DNA from: Dyadobacter sp.
GTDB lineage: Bacteria > Bacteroidota > Bacteroidia > Cytophagales > Spirosomataceae
DNA length: 64,000 nucleotides
NCBI RefSeq assembly: GCF_017744695.1
Contig: NZ_JAGIAS010000001.1
Location: 1,455,013 to 1,519,012, forward strand
Direction: 5' to 3'
Shown: positions 24,575-32,796 of the stretch, piece after piece
How the letters are laid out: each line of letters opens with the position of its first letter
Numbering within the stretch: position 1 is the first letter of the stretch
Made by a program: the position numbers and the translations under genes
Notes under the pieces: model-generated
Databases searched by the model: none
Seen by the model: only the letters and a program-made list of their open reading frames with translations
Told to the model about the DNA's origin: nothing

Positions 24575-25654
24575 ATGAGCGAAACGACAAAACGCTTTGC
24601 ACCCGGTGTTGTAACCGGCGATGGAGTTAGTGAAATTTTCCGCCACGCCAACGAAAACAACTACGCCCTTCCGGCCGTGAACGTGGTAGGAACCAATTCA
24701 GTGAATGCGGTCCTGGAAACAGCCAAAGCGGTTAACAGCCCTGTTATCATTCAGTTTTCGAATGGCGGAGCTATATTTTATGCAGGAAAAAGCCTTTCCA
24801 ATGCCAACCAGCAGGCGGCTATCGCCGGCGGTATCTCCGGTGCACAACACGTACACCAGATGGCGGCATTGTACGAAGTGCCTGTGATCCTCCACACCGA
24901 CCACTGCGCGAAGAAACTCCTTCCCTGGATCGACGGTTTGCTGGATGCAGGCGAGCGCTATTTCGATCAACACGGCAAGCCTTTGTACAGCTCGCACATG
25001 CTCGACCTTTCGGAAGAGCCGATCCACGAAAACATCGAGATCTGCGCTAAATATTTCGAGCGCATGGCGAAGTTGGGCATGACCCTGGAAATCGAACTCG
25101 GTGTTACCGGTGGCGAAGAGGACGGTGTCGACAACTCGGATGTAGACAGCTCAAAACTGTACACGCAGCCTGAGGAAGTGGCATTCGCTTACGAAGAACT
25201 TTCTAAAATCTCCCCTAACTTCACCATTGCAGCGGCATTCGGTAATGTGCACGGGGTATACAAGCCAGGTAACGTGAAGTTGGAACCGAAAATCCTCCGC
25301 AACTCACAAGAATACATCAAGCAGAAATTCGGAACCGGCGACCTGCCCGTTAACTTCGTATTCCACGGAGGATCGGGCTCATCCCGCGAAGAAATCCGCG
25401 AGGCGATCGAGTACGGCGCGATCAAAATGAACATCGACACCGACATGCAATGGTCGACCTGGGAAGGTGTTCTCAACTATTACAAAGCAAAAGAAGGCTA
25501 CCTGCAATCACAACTCGGCAACCCCGAAGGTGCAGATTCGCCGAACAAAAAATATTACGACCCACGCGTATGGCTACGCAAAGGCGAAGAGAGCATGATC
25601 TCCCGTCTGAAAGTGGCGTTCGAAGATTTGAACTGCATTAATCAGCTGGGATAA
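24575..25654 (+). CDS. fbaA: Class II fructose-bisphosphate aldolase
   Basis: Zinc-dependent aldolase of glycolysis and gluconeogenesis, 359 residues, the length of the class IIA enzymes. Seen: the zinc/active-site motif VILHTDHCAKKLLPW near residue 106, the acidic segment LEIELGVTGGEEDGVDN, the zinc-binding AAFGNVHGVYKPG and VFHGGSGSSREEI, and NIDTDMQWSTWEGV with the phosphate-site residues. It stands alone with its own terminator; the upstream gap of 240 bp carries only the divergent promoter for the minus-strand run and an imperfect promoter (TAACTTG) for this gene. Confidence 0.95.
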   Translation: MSETTKRFAPGVVTGDGVSEIFRHANENNYALPAVNVVGTNSVNAVLETAKAVNSPVIIQFSNGGAIFYAGKSLSNANQQAAIAGGISGAQHVHQMAALYEVPVILHTDHCAKKLLPWIDGLLDAGERYFDQHGKPLYSSHMLDLSEEPIHENIEICAKYFERMAKLGMTLEIELGVTGGEEDGVDNSDVDSSKLYTQPEEVAFAYEELSKISPNFTIAAAFGNVHGVYKPGNVKLEPKILRNSQEYIKQKFGTGDLPVNFVFHGGSGSSREEIREAIEYGAIKMNIDTDMQWSTWEGVLNYYKAKEGYLQSQLGNPEGADSPNKKYYDPRVWLRKGEESMISRLKVAFEDLNCINQLG

Positions 25655-25674
25655 TTATCAGCCCGACAGATATG

Positions 25675-25707
25675 AAAAGAGCAACCCTTATCGGTTGCTC
25701 TTTTTTT
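25675..25707 (+). terminator. Intrinsic terminator after fbaA
   Basis: Stem AAAAGAGCAACC/GGTTGCTCTTTT (25675-25686 with 25693-25704), 6-nt loop, then a T-run. The A-run on the other side allows it to act for the convergent HxlR gene too. Confidence 0.85.
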
Positions 25708-25711
25708 CTTC

Positions 25712-26077
25712 TTAACTCTCCACCATCATCCGCTTCCTATGCGCTACGCCCCAGTCGCGCAGCGTCTTGATCACGATCTCCAGTGAATGCCCGTATTCAG
25801 TGAGTGAATATTCCACAACCACGGGAATGGAATCGTAAACGGTTCGCTTCACCAGGTCATTGCTTTCCAGCTCACGGAGTTCTTTCGAGAGCATTTTGTC
25901 GGTAATGCCCGGCACTTCCTTGGCGATTTGAGAGAAGCGTTTGTTGCCGAACATAAGGGATATGATGATGGGCAATTTCCATTTGCCGCTGAGTACTTCC
26001 AATGCGTCGCGCACGGGGAGGATGCTTTTCGTGCATTCATCCCAGGTGTGCGGCTTCGCTTCTTTTGTTTTTTCCAT
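25712..26077 (-). CDS. HxlR family transcriptional regulator, YodB-like
   Basis: 121-residue winged-helix regulator. Seen: conserved single Cys near the N-terminus (WDECTKSI), the HxlR core VLSGKWKLPIIISLMFGNKRFSQI, ITDKMLSKELRELESNDLVKR and the wing VVVEYSLTEYGHSL. The Cys position matches the redox-sensing Cys of YodB/HypR-type members, which sense quinones and disulfide stress. It is divergent from a nitroreductase, exactly as in the yodB-yodC arrangement of Bacillus subtilis. Its own -7 element lies inside the candidate operator, implying autorepression. The ATG at 26077 is preferred; a GTG at 26092 is possible. Confidence 0.88.
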   Translation of the reverse strand: MEKTKEAKPHTWDECTKSILPVRDALEVLSGKWKLPIIISLMFGNKRFSQIAKEVPGITDKMLSKELRELESNDLVKRTVYDSIPVVVEYSLTEYGHSLEIVIKTLRDWGVAHRKRMMVES

Positions 26078-26104
26078 AGCTGATTTTTTCACTATCCTTT
26101 TGTA

Positions 26105-26126
26105 TACTACTTACAAATGTATAGTA
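26105..26126. promoter_or_regulatory. Candidate HxlR/YodB-type operator
   Basis: Inverted repeat TACTA-N12-TAGTA. Read on the minus strand its centre contains ATTTGTAAGTA, the right two-thirds of the known YodB box TACTATTTGTAAGTA (from memory). It fully covers the HxlR -7 element and lies just upstream of the nitroreductase -7 element, so one bound dimer pair could repress both directions. Confidence 0.65.
26114..26121 (-). promoter_or_regulatory. Promoter -7 element (TACATTTG) of the HxlR gene
   Basis: Exact TAnnTTTG on the minus strand, entirely inside the operator palindrome. Confidence 0.6.
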
Positions 26127-26134
26127 AATTTAAT

Positions 26135-26142
26135 TAAGTTTG
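26135..26142 (+). promoter_or_regulatory. Promoter -7 element (TAAGTTTG) of the nitroreductase gene
   Basis: Exact TAnnTTTG, 39 nt before the nitroreductase ATG. The operator occupies the place of the -33 region. Confidence 0.6.
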
Positions 26143-26181
26143 CATGCCGATTAATCATTGGCACTTCAAACTTAGATAAAA

Positions 26182-26817
26182 ATGAGCGAGTTAATAAAAA
26201 AATTGAACTGGCGTTACGCCACCAAACGCATGAATGGCCAGACCATTCCCCAGGAGAAACTGGACAATATCCTTGAAGCGATCAAGCTGGCGCCGTCTTC
26301 GGTGGGTTTGCAGCCTTACAATATTGTCATTGTGGAGGACAAGGCGTTGAAAGACAAAATTTACCACGAGGCGGCTACCCGCCAGGCGCAAATCCCCGAC
26401 GCTTCGCATTTGCTGATTTTTGCGGCATGGGAGAAGCTGACCTCGCAGCATGTGGAGGATTATATCAAATTCTTCGCCCAGACTCGCAACGTGAGCGTCG
26501 AGTCGCTGGCGGGTTTTCATAGCAGCATTAATGGCGGTATCCTCAGCCGTAGTGAGGATGTAAATTTCGACTGGTCTGCACGCCAGGCATACATAGCATT
26601 GGGGCATGGGCTTGTGGCGGCGGCTATCGAAGAAGTGGACGCAACACCAATGGAAGGTTTCGACGCGGCAAAAGTGGATGAAATCCTTGGACTCCGTGAA
26701 AAAGGATTGCGCAGCGTGGTGATCCTGGCATTGGGCTATCGTGACGCAGAAAAAGACCCGTATGCAAATGCGAAGAAGGTACGCCGGCCGCATGAAGAAC
26801 TTTTTATCTCCATCTGA
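26182..26817 (+). CDS. NAD(P)H-dependent FMN nitroreductase
   Basis: NfsB/YodC-type flavin oxidoreductase, 211 residues. Seen: the FMN-binding start NWRYATKRMNGQTI with Arg/Lys contacts, the PSSVGLQPYNIVIVED segment that contacts the isoalloxazine and phosphate, and the C-terminal GLREKGLRSVVILALGYRD. The family reduces nitroaromatics and quinones using NAD(P)H. Divergent from the HxlR regulator with a shared operator region, so induction by electrophiles or quinones is inferred. Downstream come the phased decamer repeats and a DsbA-like protein. Confidence 0.9.
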   Translation: MSELIKKLNWRYATKRMNGQTIPQEKLDNILEAIKLAPSSVGLQPYNIVIVEDKALKDKIYHEAATRQAQIPDASHLLIFAAWEKLTSQHVEDYIKFFAQTRNVSVESLAGFHSSINGGILSRSEDVNFDWSARQAYIALGHGLVAAAIEEVDATPMEGFDAAKVDEILGLREKGLRSVVILALGYRDAEKDPYANAKKVRRPHEELFISI

Positions 26818-26840
26818 GCTTTTTAGTAACCGGAGGTTGA

Positions 26841-26920
26841 AAGTCAGGAATGGTCAAGGTTGGTCATGTGTAGTCATGTGTAGTCAATTATAGTCAAGTG
26901 TAGTCAAGAATGGTCAGGGT
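26841..26920 (+). repeat. Eight tandem 10-bp GTCA repeats
   Basis: Eight consecutive decamers of form NRGTCANNNN: AAGTCAGGAA, TGGTCAAGGT, TGGTCATGTG, TAGTCATGTG, TAGTCAATTA, TAGTCAAGTG, TAGTCAAGAA, TGGTCAGGGT. GTCA sits at the same place in all eight, once per helical turn. It faces an opposite-oriented array at 26941-27000 across a small hairpin (GTTG-AAA-CAAC). Confidence 0.85.
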
Positions 26921-26940
26921 TGTAATGGATTGTTGAAACA

Positions 26941-27000
26941 ACAAATGACAATACCTGACTAAAAATGACAATACCTGACAACAAATGACAACACCTAACA
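26941..27000 (+). repeat. Three tandem 20-bp TGAC repeats
   Basis: Three 20-bp copies: ACAAATGACAATACCTGACT, AAAAATGACAATACCTGACA and ACAAATGACAACACCTAACA. Each consists of two decamers carrying TGAC, the complement of GTCA (one degenerates to TAAC). The array lies 45 nt upstream of the DsbA-like gene. Confidence 0.85.
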
Positions 27001-27044
27001 AACAATGCCTCCCCCCGGAGTTACAATTACGAACAAGCGATATT

Positions 27045-27752
27045 ATGAAAGTAGAAATATGGAGTGATGTAATGTGCCCGTTTTGCTATATCGGCAAAAG
27101 GCGCTTTGAGAGTGCGCTGGCGGAGTTTCCGCAGCGCGACCAGATTCAGGTAGAATGGAAAAGCTTCCAACTGAATCCGCAGATGAAAACCGAACCCGGA
27201 AGAAGCATTAACGACTACCTGGCCGAAACCAAAGGCTGGACGCCCGATTATGCGCAGCAGGTGAACGACCACGTGACGAACATGGCTGCCGAAGTGGGTC
27301 TGGAATACAATATGGATAAGGCCGTATTGGCCAACTCTTTCGACGCGCACCGCTTTTTACAGTTTGCCAAAACCAAAGGCCTGGGCGATGCGGCGGAGGA
27401 ACAATTGTTCAAAGCCTATTTTACGGATGGCAAAAATACCGCCGACCACGCTACGCTGATCGAGCTGGGAACTGCCATCGGGCTGGACGCTGCTGAACTG
27501 AAAGCTGTCCTGGATGGCACGCGTTTCAGTGAAGATGTGCGTCACGACATTTACGAAGCGCAGCAAGTGGGCGCGCGTGGCGTTCCGTTCTTTGTGCTTG
27601 ACCGCAAATATGCTGTTTCAGGCGCACAACACACCGAAACTTTCCTGAACGCATTGCAACAGTCATTCGGCGAGTGGGAAAAGGCTAATCCCAAACCGCT
27701 CGTGAGCCTGGCCGACGGTGCGAACTGCACAGTCGACGGGGAATGCAACTAA
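27045..27752 (+). CDS. DsbA family oxidoreductase, FrnE-like
   Basis: Thioredoxin-fold protein of the DsbA/2-hydroxychromene-isomerase group, 235 residues. Seen: the redox motif C11-P-F-C14 in SDVMCPFCYIGKRRFE, the helical insertion, the cis-Pro loop GARGVPFFVLD near residue 172 and the GAQ motif (SGAQHTETFLNAL). No signal peptide, so cytoplasmic, as for FrnE. It ends in a Cys-containing tail (ANCTVDGEC) not part of the fold, possibly a second redox or metal site. Location after the HxlR-nitroreductase pair fits a thiol/electrophile stress cluster. The ATG at 27045 is chosen; an upstream in-frame start lies in the repeats. Confidence 0.87.
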   Translation: MKVEIWSDVMCPFCYIGKRRFESALAEFPQRDQIQVEWKSFQLNPQMKTEPGRSINDYLAETKGWTPDYAQQVNDHVTNMAAEVGLEYNMDKAVLANSFDAHRFLQFAKTKGLGDAAEEQLFKAYFTDGKNTADHATLIELGTAIGLDAAELKAVLDGTRFSEDVRHDIYEAQQVGARGVPFFVLDRKYAVSGAQHTETFLNALQQSFGEWEKANPKPLVSLADGANCTVDGECN

Positions 27753-27768
27753 GGTAAAATATGGATTC

Positions 27769-27808
27769 AAAAGGGGCATGTCGGCTATCCGGCGTGCCCC
27801 TTTTTCAT
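27769..27808 (+). terminator. Intrinsic terminator after the DsbA-like gene
   Basis: AAAAGGGGCA (27769-27778) pairs with TGCCCCTTTT (27795-27804), with an inner GC-rich loop, followed by more T residues. Confidence 0.8.
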
Positions 27809-27953
27809 ATCAGGCTGCATCACTGGTATGGTTCTATAAGTAAAGTCGGGAGCGCGGGTCCGGAATGTCACGCAATTTGTGCTAATTGCGATAATTTGTT
27901 GCACAAAATACCACACCTCCAACCACCGCTGTCAGCACTTTATACCCGACTAT

Positions 27954-30518
27954 ATGCGCTTTCTGGCATTATTGCTGCTCTTTCTGGCCATACAACAGTT
28001 CTCCCGGGCTGGCGGGATAAGGGGACGCATTACCACAAAAAATGGCGAATCCCTTCCCTACGCGGGCATCGCAATAAAGGGTACGAGCAACGGCACGATG
28101 GCCAACGAGGAGGGCGAGTATGAGTTTAGTCTCGCGCCCGGGAACTACGAAATCGTCTTTCAGTATCTGGGTTTTAAGAGTGTTTCCAAAACCATCACAA
28201 TCGGCAACGATTTTACCGAGCTGAATGTGCAGATGGAAGAGCAGGCGCTCAGCCTGCAAGAGGCCACGATCGGCAAGAGCAAAGAAGATCCCGCGTACAC
28301 GATCATGCGCCGCGCCATCGCGAAAGCTCGTTTTCATCAGTTGCAGATACGGGGTTATACGGCCAAAGTCTATTCCAGAAGTACAGGTGTGGCTACCAAA
28401 ATCCCCTTTTTACTACAAAAACGGCTAAAAAAAGAAGGCGTTCAGCAAGGCAAGGCCATTCTGAATGAGAGTGTCGCGGAGATCAGGTACCGCCGCCCGA
28501 ACAATTACAGCCAACGCATTATTTCTACCCGAAACAGCCTCGATAACAGCATACCTTCACCCAACGAGTACATCCTGGCCAGTTTGTACAGCCCCGAGAT
28601 CGCCGGAACGATTTCACCATTATCCCCCAAGGCATTCGCCTACTATAAGTTTGAGTATGAAGGATATTTCGAAGAAAGGGGCGAAATCGTCAACAAAATA
28701 AAGGTTATTCCAAAAGCTTACGGCGAAGGGGTTTTCCGGGGAAGCTTGTTCATTCTGGAAGATCGCTGGGCGATCCATAGCTACGATTTGCAAACGACTA
28801 CCAGCGGTTTGAACATTGCGGCGAAGCAAATTTTCAGCCCGGTGCAGGGGGTATGGATCCCGGTCAATCAGCAGTTCCGGTTGAATGGCAGCTACCTCGG
28901 ATTCGCAGGGGAATTCCGCTACCTCGTTTCGCTTACCTACGATAAGCTCGATGTAGATCCGGGTTTAAGGGAAGACATTGTCATTGCAGACCATAAAAAA
29001 GAGGATGCCCCAAAAGTAAAAGGTGGCAAAGACCTCGAAAATCTGATCCAGGCGCAGAAGGAGTTTTCAACCAAAAATTTCAGAAAACTCACCAAACAAT
29101 ACGAAAAACAGCAGAAGAAGGAACAAAAAGAACAGCTTGGCAACGACCGGCTGGTGCGGCAAGATTCCATTGTGATCGATTCGATGGCCAACAAACGCGA
29201 TACCACCTATTGGCAGGCATTACGCCCTATTCCGCTAACCAGATCGGAGGTTTCGAGTTATGTTACGCAGGACAGCATCAAAGTTGTCAAAGATTCCCTC
29301 AGGGTCAAGACCAAGCCCGACTCCACCCATTTCAAACCTATTCACCTGCTTTTGGGGAACACCTATGCATTGGGTAACCGTAACACTTTCTATTTCAAAA
29401 GCCCGTTCCTGTCGGTCAGCTATAATTCGGTGGAGGGCAATGCGGTTAACTTTATCACCGAATGGCAGAAGCGCTGGGCGAAATCGTCATATCTGAGCGT
29501 GCGACCGCTCGTGCGCTACTCGTTCGGGCGGAAGCGGTTGTACGGGAACCTGGAAACCCATGTGGGTGGAAAAAACTGGAACCTGGCGTTGGCAGGTGGC
29601 GAAATGGCCTCGCAGATCAACAATCGCGAACCAATTCCGCCCTTGCCCAATAGCGTCGCCGCCCGCTTTGTCGACCGGAGCCTGATGAAATTGTATCAAA
29701 AACAATACGGCCACATTCAATACACGCTCCGCAACATCGGCGACGTCCTGAGCCTCAACGCTAGTCTGGATTTTGAACATCGGAAGGAGCTGTTCAATCA
29801 GGAAAGTGCCCGACCAATCATTTTCTGGAGCCAGTTCGGGTTCACGCCTAACAGACCGGTGAACCGGGAGCTGGAAAACACCGGTTTTCAGGAACACAAT
29901 GCATGGATTCTCGACGTCACCGCCACATTACGCCCCTGGAGAAGGTACCTGATCCGAAATGGTGAAAAACGGTATCTGAGGAGCCGTGGTCCAGCTTTTA
30001 GTGTCAATTACAAGAGCGGGCTGGGCTTTTGGGGAGACGTGGATTATTCACTGCTGCAAGGAACGATCCGCCAGGATTTGAACCTCGGGCCACGCAGCAA
30101 CCTCGAATATCTGGTAAATGCCGGCGGTTTTTTGACTACTAAAAAAATGTACTTCCCCGATTACCAGCATTTTATGGGTAACGAATTCTTCTTCCAGTAC
30201 GTTTATCCGCCCGATCAGTTCCGGATGCTACCCTACTACCGTTACAGTACGGCGAAATGGTTTTTCCAGACCCATTTGACGTGGTCGATGCAGCATTTCC
30301 TGCTCACGCGTGTGCAGTCGTTACGCGTGACGGGTATTTCGGAGACGTTGCAGCTGCATTACCTGCGTGCACCAACGATCCGGAATTACACGGAAGCAGT
30401 TTATGGAATTGATAATATTATGCGGATCGTCCGGTTGGAGGCCGTCGCGCAATTCCATGGCTCGCATTTTCAAGGCATGGGATGGCGCATCGGGGCCTCC
30501 TTTCGGTTCGGACGGTAA
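27954..30518 (+). CDS. DUF5686 and carboxypeptidase-regulatory-like domain outer-membrane protein
   Basis: 854-residue protein. Seen: a signal peptide (1-19), then a CarboxypepD_reg-like domain, GIRGRITTKNGESLPYAGIAI through NVQMEEQALSL (about 20-105). The DUF5686 region follows and contains IMRRAIAKARFHQLQIRGYTAKVYSR. The C-terminal half is rich in alternating aromatic strands ending in ASFRFGR, a typical outer-membrane barrel end. A charged stretch of Lys/Gln/Glu near 385-405 (YEKQQKKEQKEQLGNDR) interrupts the two halves. Family function is unknown; widely conserved in Bacteroidota. The stop codon abuts that of the convergent M1 peptidase with no gap. Confidence 0.85.
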   Translation: MRFLALLLLFLAIQQFSRAGGIRGRITTKNGESLPYAGIAIKGTSNGTMANEEGEYEFSLAPGNYEIVFQYLGFKSVSKTITIGNDFTELNVQMEEQALSLQEATIGKSKEDPAYTIMRRAIAKARFHQLQIRGYTAKVYSRSTGVATKIPFLLQKRLKKEGVQQGKAILNESVAEIRYRRPNNYSQRIISTRNSLDNSIPSPNEYILASLYSPEIAGTISPLSPKAFAYYKFEYEGYFEERGEIVNKIKVIPKAYGEGVFRGSLFILEDRWAIHSYDLQTTTSGLNIAAKQIFSPVQGVWIPVNQQFRLNGSYLGFAGEFRYLVSLTYDKLDVDPGLREDIVIADHKKEDAPKVKGGKDLENLIQAQKEFSTKNFRKLTKQYEKQQKKEQKEQLGNDRLVRQDSIVIDSMANKRDTTYWQALRPIPLTRSEVSSYVTQDSIKVVKDSLRVKTKPDSTHFKPIHLLLGNTYALGNRNTFYFKSPFLSVSYNSVEGNAVNFITEWQKRWAKSSYLSVRPLVRYSFGRKRLYGNLETHVGGKNWNLALAGGEMASQINNREPIPPLPNSVAARFVDRSLMKLYQKQYGHIQYTLRNIGDVLSLNASLDFEHRKELFNQESARPIIFWSQFGFTPNRPVNRELENTGFQEHNAWILDVTATLRPWRRYLIRNGEKRYLRSRGPAFSVNYKSGLGFWGDVDYSLLQGTIRQDLNLGPRSNLEYLVNAGGFLTTKKMYFPDYQHFMGNEFFFQYVYPPDQFRMLPYYRYSTAKWFFQTHLTWSMQHFLLTRVQSLRVTGISETLQLHYLRAPTIRNYTEAVYGIDNIMRIVRLEAVAQFHGSHFQGMGWRIGASFRFGR

Positions 30519-32375
30519 CTATTTTACTTTGGTAGCCTTGAAGCGTGGGGCGGTTTTAGGAAGCGTCGGCCACACGTTGTTATCAAGATCGATATCAGCC
30601 ATGCGCTGGCTCGGATCGATTACAATGGCTTGAATATCCGAAATGCTGCGGTCGATGGTAAAGGAATACTCCGGGTAAGTCCAGCCCCAATCCGCCATTT
30701 GGGTGGTCTTGGAATAAAGTTTCTCATTCTTCTCGCCCCGCATAATTTCAAGCGGAATGTAAAAATTCTCCTGAGTGCCGTCCTTGTAGCTTACTACGAC
30801 ATCCAACGGCATCGGCATTTGCCCGATCCTTTCCAGCACAACGTCTGTTTTACTTCCATTGGCCACCGCTTCACGAACGCTGTAATCGATCGTTTTGGTA
30901 GTGCCTACAAAATTCTCCCAGAACCAGTCCAGTTCCAGCCCCGATTCCTTTTCCATAATGCGTTTCAAATCGGTCGGATTCGGGTGTTTGAACTTCCATT
31001 CATTGAAATACCGCTTCATGCCCCGCTGAAACGTTTCCTTACCCATGATATAATTAAGCTGATTCAGGAAAACGGCGCCTTTGTTGTAGCTGGCAATGCT
31101 GTACGCTTTATTGGTATTATAATGATCAGCGTGGGTCGTGAGCGGCTCTTCCGTACCCGACTTCACCAGGCTGCGGTAGCTCGTCGTGGCGCTTCTTTGC
31201 GGATCGCCTTTCGCAGGAAACAGCTCGTTCATCACGATGTTTTGCGCATATGTTGTGAAGCCTTCGTCCATCCAGGGATATTTGGATTCGTTGGTCCCCA
31301 AAAGGCCCTGGAACCAGCTGTGGATGGACTCATGGACTGTCACGCTCGTCAGGGAGTGCAGGTTCAGCCTTCCGGTGATCAGCGTCGCCATCGGGTATTC
31401 CATACCACCGTCGCCCCCCTGGATTACCGAATACTGCTTGTACGGATAGCGACCGAACTGCTCATTCATGATTTTGAACGAACGCACCGCCAGCGGCTCC
31501 ATTTGCTTCCATACATTGGCCAGGGTGTCGGTTTGGTAGAAGAAATGTAAATCCAGGTTATCGTCTACTTTCACGACATCGTGCTGGTAATCGCGGTCGG
31601 CCGCCCACATGAAGTCGTGTACTTCCGGCGCTACGAAATGCCAGGTAAGGCGGTCACCGGGTTTGTGGGTTACATTTTTGTTGGAGTAACCGTGCCCAAT
31701 TTTATCAGGGTTTTGCAAATAACCCGTTCCCGCGATCGTATAAGCAGCATCCATCGTGATTTTCACGTCGAAATCCCCCCAGATCCCGTAGAACTCCCGA
31801 CCGATGTAGGGATTGGCATGCCACCCTTCGTAATCGTATTCCGACATTTTGGGGTACCATTGCGCCATCGAGTAGTCGATGCCTTCATTATTATTGCGGC
31901 CTGTGCGGCGGATTTGCAACGGCACCTGCGCCTCAAATTCCATCTCGAATGTGTGATTGGATTTGGGAACGATCTTCTCGTTCAACGTCACTTCCAGGAT
32001 AGTGCCCACCACTTCGTATTTCAGTGGCTTTCCATTCTGTTTGAGGGAAAGCACCTTTTCATATCCGATCTCCGAAGGCGACAGTTTGGAAATACGGTCC
32101 TTCACGCGGGGATCGGGGTCGCTGATCGAGCGCGAGCGGACGTCCATCTGGCTGCCGGGCTGGAATGCGTTCAGGTATAAATGATAAAATACCTTTTGAA
32201 GTGTATCAGGGGAATTGTTGGTGTAAACGAGCTTTTGGGTGCCTTTATACTGGTGTTTGACAGCGTCAAAATCAATCTCCATCTGGTACTTCGCGCGCTG
32301 CTGCCAACGGTCATTTTGTGCTGAAACCCGGAACGCCAGCGCGACCAGTAAAAGCACGGAAAATTTAAACTTCAT
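30519..32375 (-). CDS. Secreted M1 family metallopeptidase
   Basis: Zinc aminopeptidase, 618 residues. Seen: a signal peptide (1-19), then an N-terminal beta-rich domain. The zinc motif H348-E-S-I-H352 in TVHESIHSWFQG has its third ligand Glu in PWMDEGFTTYAQN, 18 residues on. The exopeptidase motif is GGMEYP (GDGGMEYPMAT), slightly different from the usual GAMEN, as is common in exported Bacteroidota members. The ATG at 32375 opens the signal peptide. Likely a periplasmic or surface peptidase for nutrient peptides. Confidence 0.9.
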   Translation of the reverse strand: MKFKFSVLLLVALAFRVSAQNDRWQQRAKYQMEIDFDAVKHQYKGTQKLVYTNNSPDTLQKVFYHLYLNAFQPGSQMDVRSRSISDPDPRVKDRISKLSPSEIGYEKVLSLKQNGKPLKYEVVGTILEVTLNEKIVPKSNHTFEMEFEAQVPLQIRRTGRNNNEGIDYSMAQWYPKMSEYDYEGWHANPYIGREFYGIWGDFDVKITMDAAYTIAGTGYLQNPDKIGHGYSNKNVTHKPGDRLTWHFVAPEVHDFMWAADRDYQHDVVKVDDNLDLHFFYQTDTLANVWKQMEPLAVRSFKIMNEQFGRYPYKQYSVIQGGDGGMEYPMATLITGRLNLHSLTSVTVHESIHSWFQGLLGTNESKYPWMDEGFTTYAQNIVMNELFPAKGDPQRSATTSYRSLVKSGTEEPLTTHADHYNTNKAYSIASYNKGAVFLNQLNYIMGKETFQRGMKRYFNEWKFKHPNPTDLKRIMEKESGLELDWFWENFVGTTKTIDYSVREAVANGSKTDVVLERIGQMPMPLDVVVSYKDGTQENFYIPLEIMRGEKNEKLYSKTTQMADWGWTYPEYSFTIDRSISDIQAIVIDPSQRMADIDLDNNVWPTLPKTAPRFKATKVK

Positions 32376-32570
32376 TATAAGGTTAGTAATTTGATTAAAC
32401 CGCAAATTAACTTAAATCCCCTTGAAACTGTGCATCATTCTCCACAAAAAACCTCATTTTCAAGCAGAAACAGCAGTTTAGGGCATTGAGGGCGCATTTA
32501 TGCTTCTGGCATAGTGTTGGTAATTATTGGTTCAGAAATCAATAATTAAGAACCTAAATATTTGTCAATC

Positions 32571-32735
32571 ATGCTTAGATGGACCGTCATATTTCTCATC
32601 ATCGCTATCGTGGCCGGGATCCTCGGATTCGGTGGTATAGCGGCAGGCGCAGCAGGCATTGCTAAAATTCTTTTCTTCGTATTCCTCGTTCTCTTCGTGT
32701 TAAGCTTATTAAGCCGCGGAGTCGGGCGATCCTGA
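32571..32735 (+). CDS. DUF1328 small membrane protein
   Basis: A 54-residue gene that is easily missed. Translation starts [20 protein letters not shown] and continues [20 protein letters not shown], ending SRGVGRS. This is the DUF1328 (YtjA) signature: two hydrophobic segments joined by a Gly/Ala-rich [11 protein letters not shown]. Function unknown; it is usually a stress-associated inner-membrane protein. A strong terminator follows 23 bp downstream. Confidence 0.88.
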   Translation: MLRWTVIFLIIAIVAGILGFGGIAAGAAGIAKILFFVFLVLFVLSLLSRGVGRS

Positions 32736-32758
32736 CGACTTCCGGAAATACAACAAAT

Positions 32759-32789
32759 GAAAAAAGCGGACTCGGTGTCCGCTTTTTTC
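32759..32789. terminator. Bidirectional intrinsic terminator
   Basis: A perfect 12-bp stem GAAAAAAGCGGA/TCCGCTTTTTTC with 7-nt loop (32759-32770, 32778-32789), T-run on both strands. Shared by the DUF1328 gene (+) and guaA (-). Confidence 0.9.
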
Positions 32790-32796
32790 GTATGCC

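Noticed and set aside
26841..27000. CRISPR array
   Set aside because: Units of 10 and 20 bp, no spacers, no cas gene in the window.
26985..27044. Earlier in-frame start for the DsbA-like gene
   Set aside because: It lies in the repeat array and would add twenty residues without family similarity before the conserved VEIWSDVMCPFC start.
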